Positions 24,101 to 32,062 are shown, numbered from the stretch's first letter. The stretch is 35,732 nt of DNA from RGIG3994 sp964461635 (GCA_964461635.1 CAYWVC010000010.1:1-35732); one strand, 5' to 3'. Translations and numbers: made by a program. Notes: generated from the letters alone by a model not told the origin.

Positions 24101-24339
24101 ACGTAATGATAAGACAGTCCGCCGTAACGTCTGAATACCCGGTTTGCGAGCCGGGTGAAATTGAGCACCTCAAAGTTGAGCTGTGCCGTCGCGGGAAGGC
24201 GTTCAAGCGCTATTCGCTCGGATACGACCGTTTGCTGCTCGGGTACAATAAGGAACGAGCCCTCACAATGCTCGGCAAGGCGGTCAAAAACGTAATGTGT
24301 TTTCCCGGAACCGGGGGCACCGAAAATAAATCTGATCAC
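21115..24339 (-). CDS. addB: ATP-dependent nuclease subunit B
   Basis: A 1074-aa partner of AddA. It has an N-terminal Walker A FGAPGSGKTHYVF (residues 6-18) followed by LIVPEQQT, a degenerate helicase core, and a C-terminal RecB-type nuclease (VVDYKTGAKKF near residue 930). The four iron-sulfur cysteines expected in AddB are present: one in the KLERFVGCGFAYYC region, and C-x2-C-x5-C in SPCDFCRMGIFC close to the end. The start is GTG at 24339; its ribosome-binding site is poor, but no longer in-frame start exists and the family N-terminus begins here. It lies 48 nt after the QueG-like gene and 12 nt before addA. Confidence 0.97.
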   Translation of the reverse strand: MIRFIFGAPGSGKTHYVFDRLAEHCEGSFLIVPEQQTVVSERIALERLPATAQLNFEVLNFTRLANRVFRRYGGLSYHYVNDSMRSLLMWRTLRELSPLLEEYSQTGGELALTPVMLRAANELSASSVSPAELERAAARLNDCPLKRKLRDMSMICSAYRGLIDESFDDKYEDLDKLAALLGSHDFFGNSDVYIDSFTSFTAPEYKVIEAIFRQAKNVTVTLGCESPRTPLICTESICDTARRLNQLAEALGKRTESIYLTENRRAGNEELKRLTAELWLPGNGSANDIPEAERGNVKLIACADPYDEAEAVASAVTSELMRGLRCRDIAVIARDVSRYEGIVDTALLRAGIPCFISKRNDVSSSPEIKLILSAIRIKYLGFRRTDVSSYLKTGLTGLPMHDVDKFEEYVGVWGISGERFTASEWSMNPDGYTAKLSERGSGILSAANRVRAAILEQLEPLFARMDAAEKVTDSLSAIYDLLIHLNVPEQIQVKSEELKRRGEKRRAADTLATWGLIINVLDDIAAAFPDERLDDEELYRAIVLCLENASVGAIPTGNDEVTVGSASLLRTGEIKTAILIGMNEGVFPATINDNGIFNDSDRKELAELGIPLMDQGLVNRASEELMYARRAMALPSEHLYMLYSRYGNDGKQLRPSMLVQRAKNTLPYLTAESFAVAAITDRITSPTAAAHLATRFRADREFSQALTEELFNRGITVPDSEIATPDCVLDSSTVEMLLGKRITLSQAKLERFVGCGFAYYCDYALRLRVDERAELDYRTSGTFIHSVLERFMRQAVTENGLELSDPAAIVDGIISEQIGKISTEEQRGSDRFRHLFERLRRLSLLMVESLRREFSASSFRPEYFELRIGDGGIDPYELKLADGTTVSFNGCIDRVDVWRKDGEVYLRVVDYKTGAKKFSLSEVSSGLNLQLLIYLFTLCRPNTDVARELGCRADQSPTPAAANYLSSYISPLTTTGIPEEQSVTEAALDRLDRSGIYLDDDEVLAALGASPRDGKLDREGFDTLKSELDRVITEIVTQLKSGYASALPRTENSSSPCDFCRMGIFCRNAHKSRR

Positions 24340-24387
24340 AGTATTATTGCCGTCGCGATCGGCAACGGGGTCTCCTTTCTGATTTTT

Positions 24388-25218
24388 TCAGCGACCGTTG
24401 TCGCCTTCCTCAAGTATCGTAAGGTTCCTTTTTACCGTCTCTCTGCCTCTCCAGGCAAACGCTCTGGCGGAAAAGCTTTCGTCGTCCATTGAATTGAGTA
24501 TGTCCGAGGTCAAATACGGTATGACATCCTCTTTGAAGTACTCTATGTCGGTATATATCGTGCCTGCGGCAACGGCATGCTTCGTGTGCGGGCAAAACTG
24601 CTGACAGATGTCACAGCCCCAGGCACTGCCGTATTGACGGATGGCGGTGCGCTCATCGGGCGTAAGCTCGCCTTTTTTCTGCGTGAGAGCCGAGAGGCAC
24701 TGCCCGAGACTTGCCATCGGGCAATGACGGATACACGTCGAGCATCCTTCACATTCGCGTATTTCTCCGGCGGAGCAGGGGAGCTTCGCGTCGGTTATCA
24801 GCTCGCCGAGGAAAACGTAGGATGAATATTTTTCGGTGATAAGCATCCCGTTTTTTCCGATAACACCAAGACCGGCTTTCGCCGCCGCGTCACGCTCGTC
24901 GATGGGGGAATGATCGGCAAAGCCGACGAAAATATTCTCCGGAAACCGAGCCTTCAGCGCGGCAGTCACGCGCGCCCAAAGCCCCGAATAGTAGGTGTGA
25001 TAATCCCGAACGGCACAATATGCCGATATATTGTGTCCCGAGGCAAGCGCGACGGGTAGGTAGGGCACGGCAACGGCTATTACGGTGCCGGAGGATATTC
25101 CCGCACGCTCAAGCAGATAGCGCTTATTTATTTTGCAAGCCTCAAGCGGAACGGGCGCGAAGAGCCCGATCCCCTCGGATTTAAGCAATTTTGATATGTA
25201 GGCGTATATACGTATCAC
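24388..25218 (-). CDS. QueG-like 4Fe-4S double-cluster protein (short form)
   Basis: A 276-aa protein related to epoxyqueuosine reductase QueG. It contains AGLGVIGKNGMLI around residue 125 (the cobalamin-domain signature), the ferredoxin motifs CEGCSTCIRHCP and WGCDICQQFCP near 160-215, and a C-terminal RAFAWRGRETVKRN segment seen in QueG homologues. True QueG is usually longer (about 370-390 aa) and has C-terminal HEAT repeats, absent here, so tRNA queuosine function is unproven; a general double-cluster reductase is possible. The start is GTG at 25218 with AGGAAA just upstream; an in-frame TTG at 25251 overlaps the promoter. It heads the unit containing addB and addA. Confidence 0.85.
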   Translation of the reverse strand: MIRIYAYISKLLKSEGIGLFAPVPLEACKINKRYLLERAGISSGTVIAVAVPYLPVALASGHNISAYCAVRDYHTYYSGLWARVTAALKARFPENIFVGFADHSPIDERDAAAKAGLGVIGKNGMLITEKYSSYVFLGELITDAKLPCSAGEIRECEGCSTCIRHCPMASLGQCLSALTQKKGELTPDERTAIRQYGSAWGCDICQQFCPHTKHAVAAGTIYTDIEYFKEDVIPYLTSDILNSMDDESFSARAFAWRGRETVKRNLTILEEGDNGR

Positions 25219-25241
25219 TCTTTTCCTATTATAATAACAAT

Positions 25242-25270
25242 AGTATAGCAAAAAAGGCGTTCAAAAACAA
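25242..25270 (-). promoter_or_regulatory. Promoter for the queG-like/addB/addA unit
   Basis: Reading the minus strand: TTGTTT (25265-25270), a 17-bp spacer and TATACT (25242-25247), about 24 nt upstream of the GTG. The divergent htrA gene starts at 25384. Confidence 0.7.
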
Positions 25271-25345
25271 CTCAAATTAAGTAAAAAAAGCGTTTCTTTC
25301 AAAGTTTTTTTCGGAGACCGTCAAAATATCGTCACATAGCTAATC

Positions 25346-25351
25346 TATAAT
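25346..25351 (+). promoter_or_regulatory. Candidate -10 box for htrA
   Basis: A perfect TATAAT lies 32 nt upstream of the htrA start, but no acceptable -35 box is found at 16-18 bp. This would fit a promoter needing an activator, such as a response regulator, but it could equally be chance. Confidence 0.4.
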
Positions 25352-25383
25352 AATGGCAGTGGAATCAAAGGAGGGAAAGATCT

Positions 25384-26808
25384 ATGGCGGAAGAAAACGA
25401 TAAGTCAATAGAAAATGACCTTACGGAAAACGGTGTAAATACACCGGAGAGCTCTGACGGACAGAGCGATCAAAGATACGGGATAAACTATACCCCGGGG
25501 CAAAGCGGGTATAGCAATTATACCTACGGTAACTATCCCGGCGGCAATTCCGATCCGAAGAAAGACAAAAAGCGCAAAAAGAGCAAGTCGTCGAACGGCT
25601 CCGTCGGCATAGTAATAGCGATCGTTGCGGTGTGCCTTGTTATCGTTATGGCGATGGGACTGACCGGAACGTATATGGTAGTGCGCACCGTGACCGATTT
25701 CATAACGGAGCTCGGACAACCCACAGAGCAACCGGGACAGAGCGGGGGAGACACCGTCGGCGGCGTTCAAACGCCTACTTCCGGCGGGAACGTGGTCATA
25801 TACAAATCGTCGAACGACACTCCTTCGGCTACCGATTTTACCGAAACGGTGGAAAAGGTGAAGAAATCGGTGGTCGAGATCAATACCGAAACGGTCATCT
25901 ATCAGCAATTTTACGGAAATTATATTCAATCCGGAGCAGGCTCAGGTGTGATCATAGGCACCTCCGAGGACAAAAAGGTCTACTATATAGTTACGAACCA
26001 CCACGTTGTTGACTCTGCCAATACGATACTTGTTCGCCTTTATGACGGGAGCGAATACAGCGCCACCTTTGTGGCGTCCGACGAGATATCGGATATCGCA
26101 GTGCTGTCAATAGCGGCGAACGGGGACGAGGAGCTTTCGGTTGCGGAATTTGCGGACAGCTCAAAGCTCCGCGACGGGCAGGATATCTTTGCCATAGGTA
26201 ACCCGCTCGGTCAGCTTGGCGGGTCGGTTATAAAGGGTATTATAAGCAAGACGGAACGTCATATCTCGGTCTCGGGCATCTATATGTCGTTGCTTCAGAT
26301 AGACGCTTCGGTAAACCCGGGCAACTCGGGCGGCGGACTTTTTGATATGGCAGGTAATCTTGTCGGTATCGTAAATGCAAAATCGTCGGGTGATAACGTT
26401 GACGGGCTCGGCTTTGCCATACCGATCAATACCGCGATGAACGTGGTGGAGGAGCTTTTGTCAAACGGATACGTAAGCGGACGTCTCGGATTCGGGGTTG
26501 AGCTTGCCGATTATACTGCATCAAACGTTACCTACGCCGTCGTATCGGACGCAAACGGCGTGACCGGGACTTATACGGATAAGAACGGAAAGACCCAGAC
26601 CTTCACGTTCGCGGAGAACGATTTTATTATGAAGGTCGGTGATACCGACGTCAGCGGTGCGGCATCTCTGATCAGCGTTTTGTCCTCTTATGCCGCGGGC
26701 GACACGGTCCAACTTACCGTTTACCGTATAAAGCAAACGTCCGGGTGGGGCTATAGCTCGGTAAGCACCACGTATCAGGTTACGGTAACACTGCAGGAAT
26801 ATCATTGA
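25384..26808 (+). CDS. htrA: HtrA/DegP-type membrane-anchored serine protease
   Basis: A 474-aa envelope quality-control protease. A hydrophilic cytoplasmic N-terminus rich in Asn, Gly and Tyr (1-58) is followed by a Lys-rich patch and one TM segment (about 74-98). The trypsin-like domain carries the catalytic triad H207 (TNHHVV), D237 (SDIAVL) and S315 (NPGNSGGGLFD). A single PDZ-like domain occupies about 365-470. This matches the YkdA/YvtA/HtrA arrangement of Bacillota. AAGGAGGG precedes the ATG. It leads directly into the response regulator gene 42 nt downstream with no terminator, so they are likely one transcript. Confidence 0.95.
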   Translation: MAEENDKSIENDLTENGVNTPESSDGQSDQRYGINYTPGQSGYSNYTYGNYPGGNSDPKKDKKRKKSKSSNGSVGIVIAIVAVCLVIVMAMGLTGTYMVVRTVTDFITELGQPTEQPGQSGGDTVGGVQTPTSGGNVVIYKSSNDTPSATDFTETVEKVKKSVVEINTETVIYQQFYGNYIQSGAGSGVIIGTSEDKKVYYIVTNHHVVDSANTILVRLYDGSEYSATFVASDEISDIAVLSIAANGDEELSVAEFADSSKLRDGQDIFAIGNPLGQLGGSVIKGIISKTERHISVSGIYMSLLQIDASVNPGNSGGGLFDMAGNLVGIVNAKSSGDNVDGLGFAIPINTAMNVVEELLSNGYVSGRLGFGVELADYTASNVTYAVVSDANGVTGTYTDKNGKTQTFTFAENDFIMKVGDTDVSGAASLISVLSSYAAGDTVQLTVYRIKQTSGWGYSSVSTTYQVTVTLQEYH

Positions 26809-26850
26809 CGTTTGATCGAAACGTTTATCAATATGAGGAGGGGCTGAGCC

Positions 26851-27555
26851 ATGTATAACATTCTTGTTGTTGACGATGAGGTAAGAATACGTTCGATAAT
26901 AAAAAAATATGCCGAATTTGAGGGACACACGGTCACCGAAGCGGTCGACGGGATGGAGGCGGTGCGCCTTTGCCGTGCAAAGGAATTTGATATCGTTATA
27001 ATGGATATTATGATGCCGGAGCTTGACGGATTTTCGGCTTGCCGTGAGATAAGAAAGTTTTCGCAAACGCCGATAATTATGCTTTCGGCACGCGGCGAGG
27101 AATACGATAAGATCAACGGCTTCAGTCTCGGGATAGACGATTACGTTGTGAAGCCCTTTTCGCCGAAGGAGCTTATGCTGCGCATTGATGCGATACTCAA
27201 GCGCTCGCAATCCCGGGCAAGCTCCGCATCGGACGCCAAAAATAAGATCGTCGAGATCGACGGTGGAAACTTTAAGGTCGATTTTACTGCCCGCATCGTT
27301 TATATCGACGGCAAGCGCGTGGATATGTCGCCGAAGGAATACGACCTCCTGTTCTATCTGATTAAAAACAAGAACATTGCCCTCTCAAGAGAGAAGCTCC
27401 TGACCGAGGTTTGGGGGTACGACTTTTTCGGTGATGCGCGGACGCTTGATACCCACGTAAAGCTGTTGCGAAAGTCACTCGGCAGATATGCCTCGTATAT
27501 CGTAACCCTGCGCGGGGTCGGATACAGGTTTGAAGAATTCCATGAAAACGCCTGA
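26851..27555 (+). CDS. OmpR/PhoB-family response regulator
   Basis: A 234-aa DNA-binding response regulator. The receiver domain (1-118) contains acidic D8/D9 (VVDDE), phospho-acceptor D52 (IVIMDIMMPELDG) and the KPFSPKEL lysine loop. The C-terminal winged helix (about 135-230) has MSPKEYDLLFYLIKNKN and LTEVWGYDFFGDARTLDTHVKLLRKSL, ending in the GVGYRFE hairpin typical of the OmpR family. AGGAGGGG precedes the ATG. It overlaps the cognate kinase gene. The upstream HtrA protease and downstream carboxypeptidase suggest control of an envelope stress response, similar in layout to CssRS-HtrA of Bacillus, but the regulon is not shown by sequence. Confidence 0.95.
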   Translation: MYNILVVDDEVRIRSIIKKYAEFEGHTVTEAVDGMEAVRLCRAKEFDIVIMDIMMPELDGFSACREIRKFSQTPIIMLSARGEEYDKINGFSLGIDDYVVKPFSPKELMLRIDAILKRSQSRASSASDAKNKIVEIDGGNFKVDFTARIVYIDGKRVDMSPKEYDLLFYLIKNKNIALSREKLLTEVWGYDFFGDARTLDTHVKLLRKSLGRYASYIVTLRGVGYRFEEFHENA

Positions 27556-29080
27556 CAGAGTAAAAAGAAGGTCGGGTGAAGCCAAGGGGATAAGTATACG
27601 GTGGAAGCTGTTTTTGTATCTTGCCGTTTTTACCGCCTTTGCATTGCTTGTTGTTTGGGTGTTTCAGGTCGTATTGCTTAATCAGTTTTACGAGACGATA
27701 AAGATAGACGAAATAACCTCCGCCGCCGAAGAAATATCGGATATGGTACAGGACGGATCGTCAATTGGGGATAGCGTTACGGCGGTTTATAAAAATTCTC
27801 TTATCCTTACAAAGGTGTTTAAAATAGAGTCCGATGGCAGTATGGAGCTTGTCGGCTCGGCGGATGCAGTGGGGGATTATTATCTGAAATATACTACCTC
27901 TGTTCAGCTGTCACAGCTCTACCGCAAGGCTATACTGAACGACGGCGAATATTACGAGCGCAGGAACGTCCTTTCACACAGACCCTTTTTCTCGCAGGAC
28001 GGCAGTGCAACGGGGACCGAAGCAGATTCGTCCAATAACGTGATGAAAGAGATAGTGTACGTAAAGGCGGTCGAAACCGATTCGGGCGAATGCTATGCCG
28101 TCTTTATGAATGCCATATACACGCCGCTTGATGCGACTGTCAAGACCCTGAAGTTTCAGTTTATGTGGATAGCACTCATTTTGATGTTCGGTGCTTTTAT
28201 TCTTGCCGCTATAATGTCGGCGAAGATATCCTACCCGATAATCAAGATGAGCAACGCGGCAAAGCAGCTTGCGAAGGGGAATTACGACGCGGAATTCCAA
28301 GGGGGGAGCTTCCGTGAGACGGGCGAACTTGCCGATTCTTTGAACTACGCGTCGGAGGAGCTGTCAAAATCGGATAACCTCCAAAAGGAGCTCGTGGCAA
28401 ATATTTCGCACGATCTTCGCACACCTCTTACTATGATCACCGGATACAGTGAGGTAATGCGTGATATTCCGGGCGAAAACACTCCCGAGAACGTGCAGGT
28501 CGTGATCGACGAATCGGTAAGACTTACCGAGCTCGTCAACGATATGCTTGATCTGTCGAAGATCCGCGCGGGCGCGGTCAAATACGATATGAAGGTATTT
28601 GACCTTTCCGAAACCGTGCGCTCCACGATGCACCGATACGGCAAGCTTATCGAGAAGGACGGCTTCCGTATCGAATATCACGCCGACCAATCGGTGTTCG
28701 TGCGCGGTGACAGCACAAGATTGCTTCAGGTGGTCTATAATTTGATCAATAACGCCTTGAATTATGCAGGGGAAGACAAGCTCGTTACGGTCACGCAATC
28801 GGTGTCCGACGGCGTTGTGCATATCGCCGTTTCGGATGACGGAGAGGGCATCCCACCCGAAAAGCTTGCCAACATTTGGGACAGATATTATAAGGTGGAT
28901 CGCGTCCACAAGCGCGCCATCGTGGGCACCGGGCTCGGACTGTCGATAGTCAAGGAGATCCTTGAGGCGCACGAAGCCGTTTACGGAGTCGAGAGCCGAC
29001 TCGGGCACGGGAGCACGTTCTGGTTTGAGCTTCCCGTGGTGGACGTTAAGGAGCAATCCGACGGCAATAATTCCAACTGA
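27542..29080 (+). CDS. Sensor histidine kinase, HAMP type
   Basis: A 512-aa membrane kinase. TM1 lies at about residues 20-45 and TM2 at about 208-230, enclosing an extracytoplasmic domain of about 160 residues. A HAMP domain leads to the dimerisation box VANISHDLRTPLTM with phospho-acceptor H290. The ATPase domain shows N box NLINNALNYA, G1 DDGEGIPPE, F box RYYKVDR and G2 GTGLGLSIV. I chose ATG at 27542 (overlapping the regulator gene by 14 nt) over a TTG at 27530, since GAAG precedes it. It pairs with the upstream OmpR-type regulator. The signal sensed is unknown. Confidence 0.94.
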   Translation: MKTPDRVKRRSGEAKGISIRWKLFLYLAVFTAFALLVVWVFQVVLLNQFYETIKIDEITSAAEEISDMVQDGSSIGDSVTAVYKNSLILTKVFKIESDGSMELVGSADAVGDYYLKYTTSVQLSQLYRKAILNDGEYYERRNVLSHRPFFSQDGSATGTEADSSNNVMKEIVYVKAVETDSGECYAVFMNAIYTPLDATVKTLKFQFMWIALILMFGAFILAAIMSAKISYPIIKMSNAAKQLAKGNYDAEFQGGSFRETGELADSLNYASEELSKSDNLQKELVANISHDLRTPLTMITGYSEVMRDIPGENTPENVQVVIDESVRLTELVNDMLDLSKIRAGAVKYDMKVFDLSETVRSTMHRYGKLIEKDGFRIEYHADQSVFVRGDSTRLLQVVYNLINNALNYAGEDKLVTVTQSVSDGVVHIAVSDDGEGIPPEKLANIWDRYYKVDRVHKRAIVGTGLGLSIVKEILEAHEAVYGVESRLGHGSTFWFELPVVDVKEQSDGNNSN

Positions 29081-29090
29081 ATAAATTAAC

Positions 29091-29128
29091 GCAAAAATAT
29101 ACGTCGCCTCGGCGACGTATATTTTTGC
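29091..29128 (+). terminator. Intrinsic terminator after the two-component system
   Basis: A perfect 18-bp inverted repeat (29091-29108 with 29111-29128) has a 2-nt centre. Its descending arm contains TTTTT, so the U tract is partly inside the stem. It would separate the kinase gene from the carboxypeptidase gene. Confidence 0.8.
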
Positions 29129-29193
29129 ATATCCTTTGACGGTTCGGCATATGATTTCTTGAATAGCTTTTAGTGAAAGAGGGATCGAGCCGA

Positions 29194-30503
29194 ATGAAAA
29201 AAAGTGCCATACTGATTATATTGCTGATTTTTGCGATGATAGGTGCGTCAACACTCGGGATCTCGGCTGAAACGGCAGGCGGTGGTGACGCGCTTGACCT
29301 TGATTGCGCAGGTGCCATACTTATGGAGGCGTCGACCGGAAAGGTGCTTTACGAAAAGAATGCGGATACGCCTTTGCCTCCCGCTTCGGTCACGAAGATT
29401 ATGACCTTGCTTCTCGTGATGGAGAGCATCGACACCGGCAAGCTTAAGTGGACCGACACCGTCACGGCAAGTGCGTACGCAGCTTCGATGGGCGGCTCGC
29501 AGATCTTCTTAAAAGAGGGCGAGCAAATGACGGTCGAGGATCTTGTAAAGAGCGTAGTGGTCGCCTCCGCAAACGATGCCGCGGTTGCGCTTGCCGAGCA
29601 CGTGTGCGGGAGCGAGAGCACCTTTGTATCCCGTATGAACGAGCGGGCAAGGGAGCTCGGTATGACGAATACTCATTTTGAAAACACTAACGGGCTTGAC
29701 GATACCGCGACCGATCACGTGACCTCCGCCCGGGATATAGCTCTTATGTCGCGCGAGCTCTTAAAGCACCGAAAGATCCTTGATTACGCCGGAATTTGGA
29801 CCGATACCGTGCGGAACGGCACCTTCGGTCTGACGAACACCAACCGACTGATACGGTTTTACAGCGGCGCGACGGGACTGAAAACCGGATCGACCGCAAA
29901 GGCAAAGTTTTGCATCAGCGCAACGGCGAAGCGGGATGGCATGGAGCTTATTGCCGTCGTCCTTGCCGCGCCCTCGCGTGACGTCAGAAACAATATTGCA
30001 AAAACTATGCTTGATTGGGGATACGCTAATTTCAGCGTTTATAATTCTCAAATTACTCTTCCGAAAAGCGTCGCCGTCANNNNNNNNNNNNNNNNNNNNN
30101 NNNNNNNNNNNNNNNNNNNNNNNNNNNNNNNNNNNNNNNNNNNNNNNNNNNNNNNNNNNNNNNNNNNNNNNNNNNNNNNGCTAATTTCAGCGTTTATAAT
30201 TCTCAAATTACTCTTCCGAAAAGCGTCGCCGTCAGCGGAGGGCGAGAGGATGTATGTGCCATATCCGCCGATGACTTTTCTGCCGTTATACCGAAGGCTT
30301 CCGGCGAAAAGGTCGAGATTGATATCAATCTTCCCGAGAAGATAGCGGCGCCCGTGACGGTCGGAAGCCGCGTCGGAAGCGTTACGTTTACGTTGAACGG
30401 CGAGGTCATCGGTGAAACCCCGATAATTGCCGCGGAAACGGTCGAGGGGATGAGCTACCTTGACGCGCTCGGCAAAATATTCGCATATTTTCTCGGGAAA
30501 TAA
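29194..30503 (+). CDS. D-alanyl-D-alanine carboxypeptidase (DacF/PBP5 type), split by an assembly gap
   Basis: A class A carboxypeptidase that trims the terminal D-Ala of peptidoglycan stem peptides outside the membrane. After a signal peptide (about 1-25, cleaved near SA-E), the SxxK motif is S65-VT-K68, the SxN motif is S125-A-N127 and the KTG motif is K230-T-G232. The literal sequence holds 100 N at 30080-30179, and the 55 bases before and after the gap are identical. Merging them restores an open frame of 384 codons ending at TAA 30501-30503, with a normal PBP5 C-terminal domain and an amphipathic anchor (FAYFLGK). Read literally, the frame is lost after the gap and stops at 30345. ATG at 29194 has GAGGG upstream. 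Confidence 0.93.
30025..30079 (+). repeat. 55-bp contig-end overlap, copy 1
   Basis: These 55 bases are identical to 30180-30234 on the other side of the N run. They are best explained as the same genomic bases present at both contig ends. Confidence 0.95.
30080..30179. other. Assembly gap of exactly 100 N
   Basis: A placeholder run in a scaffold, not sequence of unknown content. The flanking 55-mers show that the true distance is minus 55 bases, so no genomic bases are missing. Confidence 0.97.
30180..30234 (+). repeat. 55-bp contig-end overlap, copy 2
   Basis: Identical to 30025-30079. The matching reading frame (gct as first codon in both copies) supports a single genomic copy. Confidence 0.95.
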
Positions 30504-30514
30504 AAAATTACTTA

Positions 30515-30543
30515 TTGAAAAAAGTCTGTGTTTGCTATATAAT
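30515..30543 (+). promoter_or_regulatory. Sigma-A promoter for pgi
   Basis: TTGAAA (30515-30520), a 17-bp spacer and TATAAT (30538-30543). It gives a leader of about 98 nt before the pgi GTG. Confidence 0.9.
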
Positions 30544-30563
30544 ATTTCCGATGATGCTTTTTT

Positions 30564-30632
30564 GCGGCAGTATCGGTGCAATGGCACCGCACTGCCGTGC
30601 GATATCAAAAAATTATGCCGCCGTAGGGCGGC
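30564..30632 (+). other. pgi leader with two stable hairpins
   Basis: Hairpin 1 has an outer stem CGGCAGT/ACTGCCG (30565-30571 with 30591-30597) and an inner stem CGGTGC/GCACCG closed by AATG. Hairpin 2 is GCCGCC-GTAG-GGCGGC (30617-30632) and lies immediately before the GGAG ribosome-binding site. No U tract follows either one. They could affect translation or mRNA stability. I do not recognise a riboswitch class. Confidence 0.5.
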
Positions 30633-30647
30633 GGAACGGAGATTACA

Positions 30648-31985
30648 GTGGCTGTAAGATTAAACGATACTTACGTAAAAAAATTCGTTTCCGATGAGGA
30701 GATAGAGGCGTATCGCCCCAAGGTATGCGAGGCAGATGAGATGCTTCGCCGCGGAACGGGGAAGGGTGCCGATTTTCTCGGATGGATGACCGCGTCCTGC
30801 AACTACGACCGCGACGAGTACGAGCGCATAAAGAAAGCCGCGGAGAAGATACGTTCAAGCTGTGACGTCTTTGTCGTCATCGGTATCGGCGGATCCTACC
30901 TCGGTGCCCGGGCGATCATTGAGCTTGTGAAATCCCCGCGCCATAACAGACTCGGGGACGGCTCGCCGGAGATATATTTTTCGGGAAATGACCTTAGTGC
31001 ATCGGCTATGAAAGAGCTGCTTTCAATCTGTGAGGGAAAGGACGTTTGCATAAACGTGATCTCCAAGTCGGGGTATACCACCGAGCCCTCCGTAGCCTTC
31101 AGGATCTTCAGGGGTCTGCTTGAGCGTAAATACGGCAAGAGCGGAGCGGCAGAACGGATATTCGTTACGACCGACAAGAGCCGCGGTGCGCTCAGACCGC
31201 TCGCCGAGCGCGAAGGCTATGAATCGTTCATCGTTCCCGATAATATGGGCGGCCGTTATTCGGTGCTCAGCGCAGTCGGATTGCTTCCGATCGCGGTGGC
31301 GGGGATCGACCTTGACGAGCTTATGGCGGGAGCGGACGAAGCAAGACTTGATCTCTCCGATCCCGATATAAGCAAAAACGACAGCTACCGTTATGCGGTC
31401 CTTCGCAATATATTGCTTTCAAAGGGAAAGAATATAGAGCTGCTCGTCGGATACGATCCGGCGTTGCAGATGTTCAACGAGTGGTGGAAGCAGCTCTTCG
31501 GCGAATCCGAGGGCAAGGACCGTAAGGGTATCTATCCCGCATCGGTCATATTCTCGACCGATCTTCATTCGCTCGGACAGTACGTGCAGGACGGTCAGCG
31601 CATTATGTTTGAGACCGTGCTGAATTTTGCAAACGTTGGGGAGGACATCGTTATTCCGGAAGATCCCGAAAATTCGGACGGCTTGAATTTCGTTGCCGGA
31701 CGTTCGCTGTCGGAGGTTAACCGCACGGCGATGAACGCCACGGTTTTGGCTCATATGGACGGCGGAGTCCCGAATCTCCTGCTTGACGTTCCCGATCGCA
31801 GTGCGCGCTCGGTCGGCTACCTTGTCTACTTCTTCTGGATGACCTGCGCTATGTCGGGATACCTGCTCGGCGTAAATCCGTTCGATCAGCCGGGGGTCGA
31901 GGCGTATAAGAAGAATATGTTTGCACTTCTCGGTAAGCCCGGATACGAGGAGCTTGCGGCAACTCTTGCGGAAAAACTCAAATAA
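30648..31985 (+). CDS. pgi: Glucose-6-phosphate isomerase
   Basis: A 445-aa cytoplasmic enzyme interconverting glucose-6-phosphate and fructose-6-phosphate. It is the short Bacillota form (about 450 aa). Visible motifs are VVIGIGGSYLGARA (near residue 76), the SKSGYTTEPSVAFR phosphate-binding loop (the usual SKSGTT variant with Y inserted in sequence as GYTT), NMGGRYSVLSAVGLLP (near 200), FNEWWKQLFGESEGKD and the C-terminal GVEAYKKNMFALLGKPG with the catalytic lysine. The start is GTG at 30648 with GGAG upstream. It is transcribed from its own promoter, 98 nt away. Confidence 0.97.
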   Translation: MAVRLNDTYVKKFVSDEEIEAYRPKVCEADEMLRRGTGKGADFLGWMTASCNYDRDEYERIKKAAEKIRSSCDVFVVIGIGGSYLGARAIIELVKSPRHNRLGDGSPEIYFSGNDLSASAMKELLSICEGKDVCINVISKSGYTTEPSVAFRIFRGLLERKYGKSGAAERIFVTTDKSRGALRPLAEREGYESFIVPDNMGGRYSVLSAVGLLPIAVAGIDLDELMAGADEARLDLSDPDISKNDSYRYAVLRNILLSKGKNIELLVGYDPALQMFNEWWKQLFGESEGKDRKGIYPASVIFSTDLHSLGQYVQDGQRIMFETVLNFANVGEDIVIPEDPENSDGLNFVAGRSLSEVNRTAMNATVLAHMDGGVPNLLLDVPDRSARSVGYLVYFFWMTCAMSGYLLGVNPFDQPGVEAYKKNMFALLGKPGYEELAATLAEKLK

Positions 31986-32000
31986 ATCCCCGCGTATCTC

Positions 32001-32029
32001 TTGCATTTTAGAAAAAAGTATAGTATAAT
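32001..32029 (+). promoter_or_regulatory. Promoter for the small P-loop protein gene
   Basis: TTGCAT (32001-32006), a 17-bp spacer and TATAAT (32024-32029), 33 nt before the ATG. It starts 15 nt after the pgi stop. Confidence 0.85.
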
Positions 32030-32062
32030 ACGATTGGAACAAAAAATAGGAGGATCTTATAA

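Noticed and set aside
30025..30234. The 55-bp direct repeat as an attachment site or transposon target duplication
   Set aside because: It is exactly k-mer sized, directly borders the N run on both sides and lies in frame inside one gene, so an assembly overlap is far more likely.
29173..30345. A carboxypeptidase ending at 30345 with a different C-terminus
   Set aside because: The tail is translated through N bases and in a shifted frame after the gap. Merging the 55-bp overlap gives the normal C-terminal domain instead.
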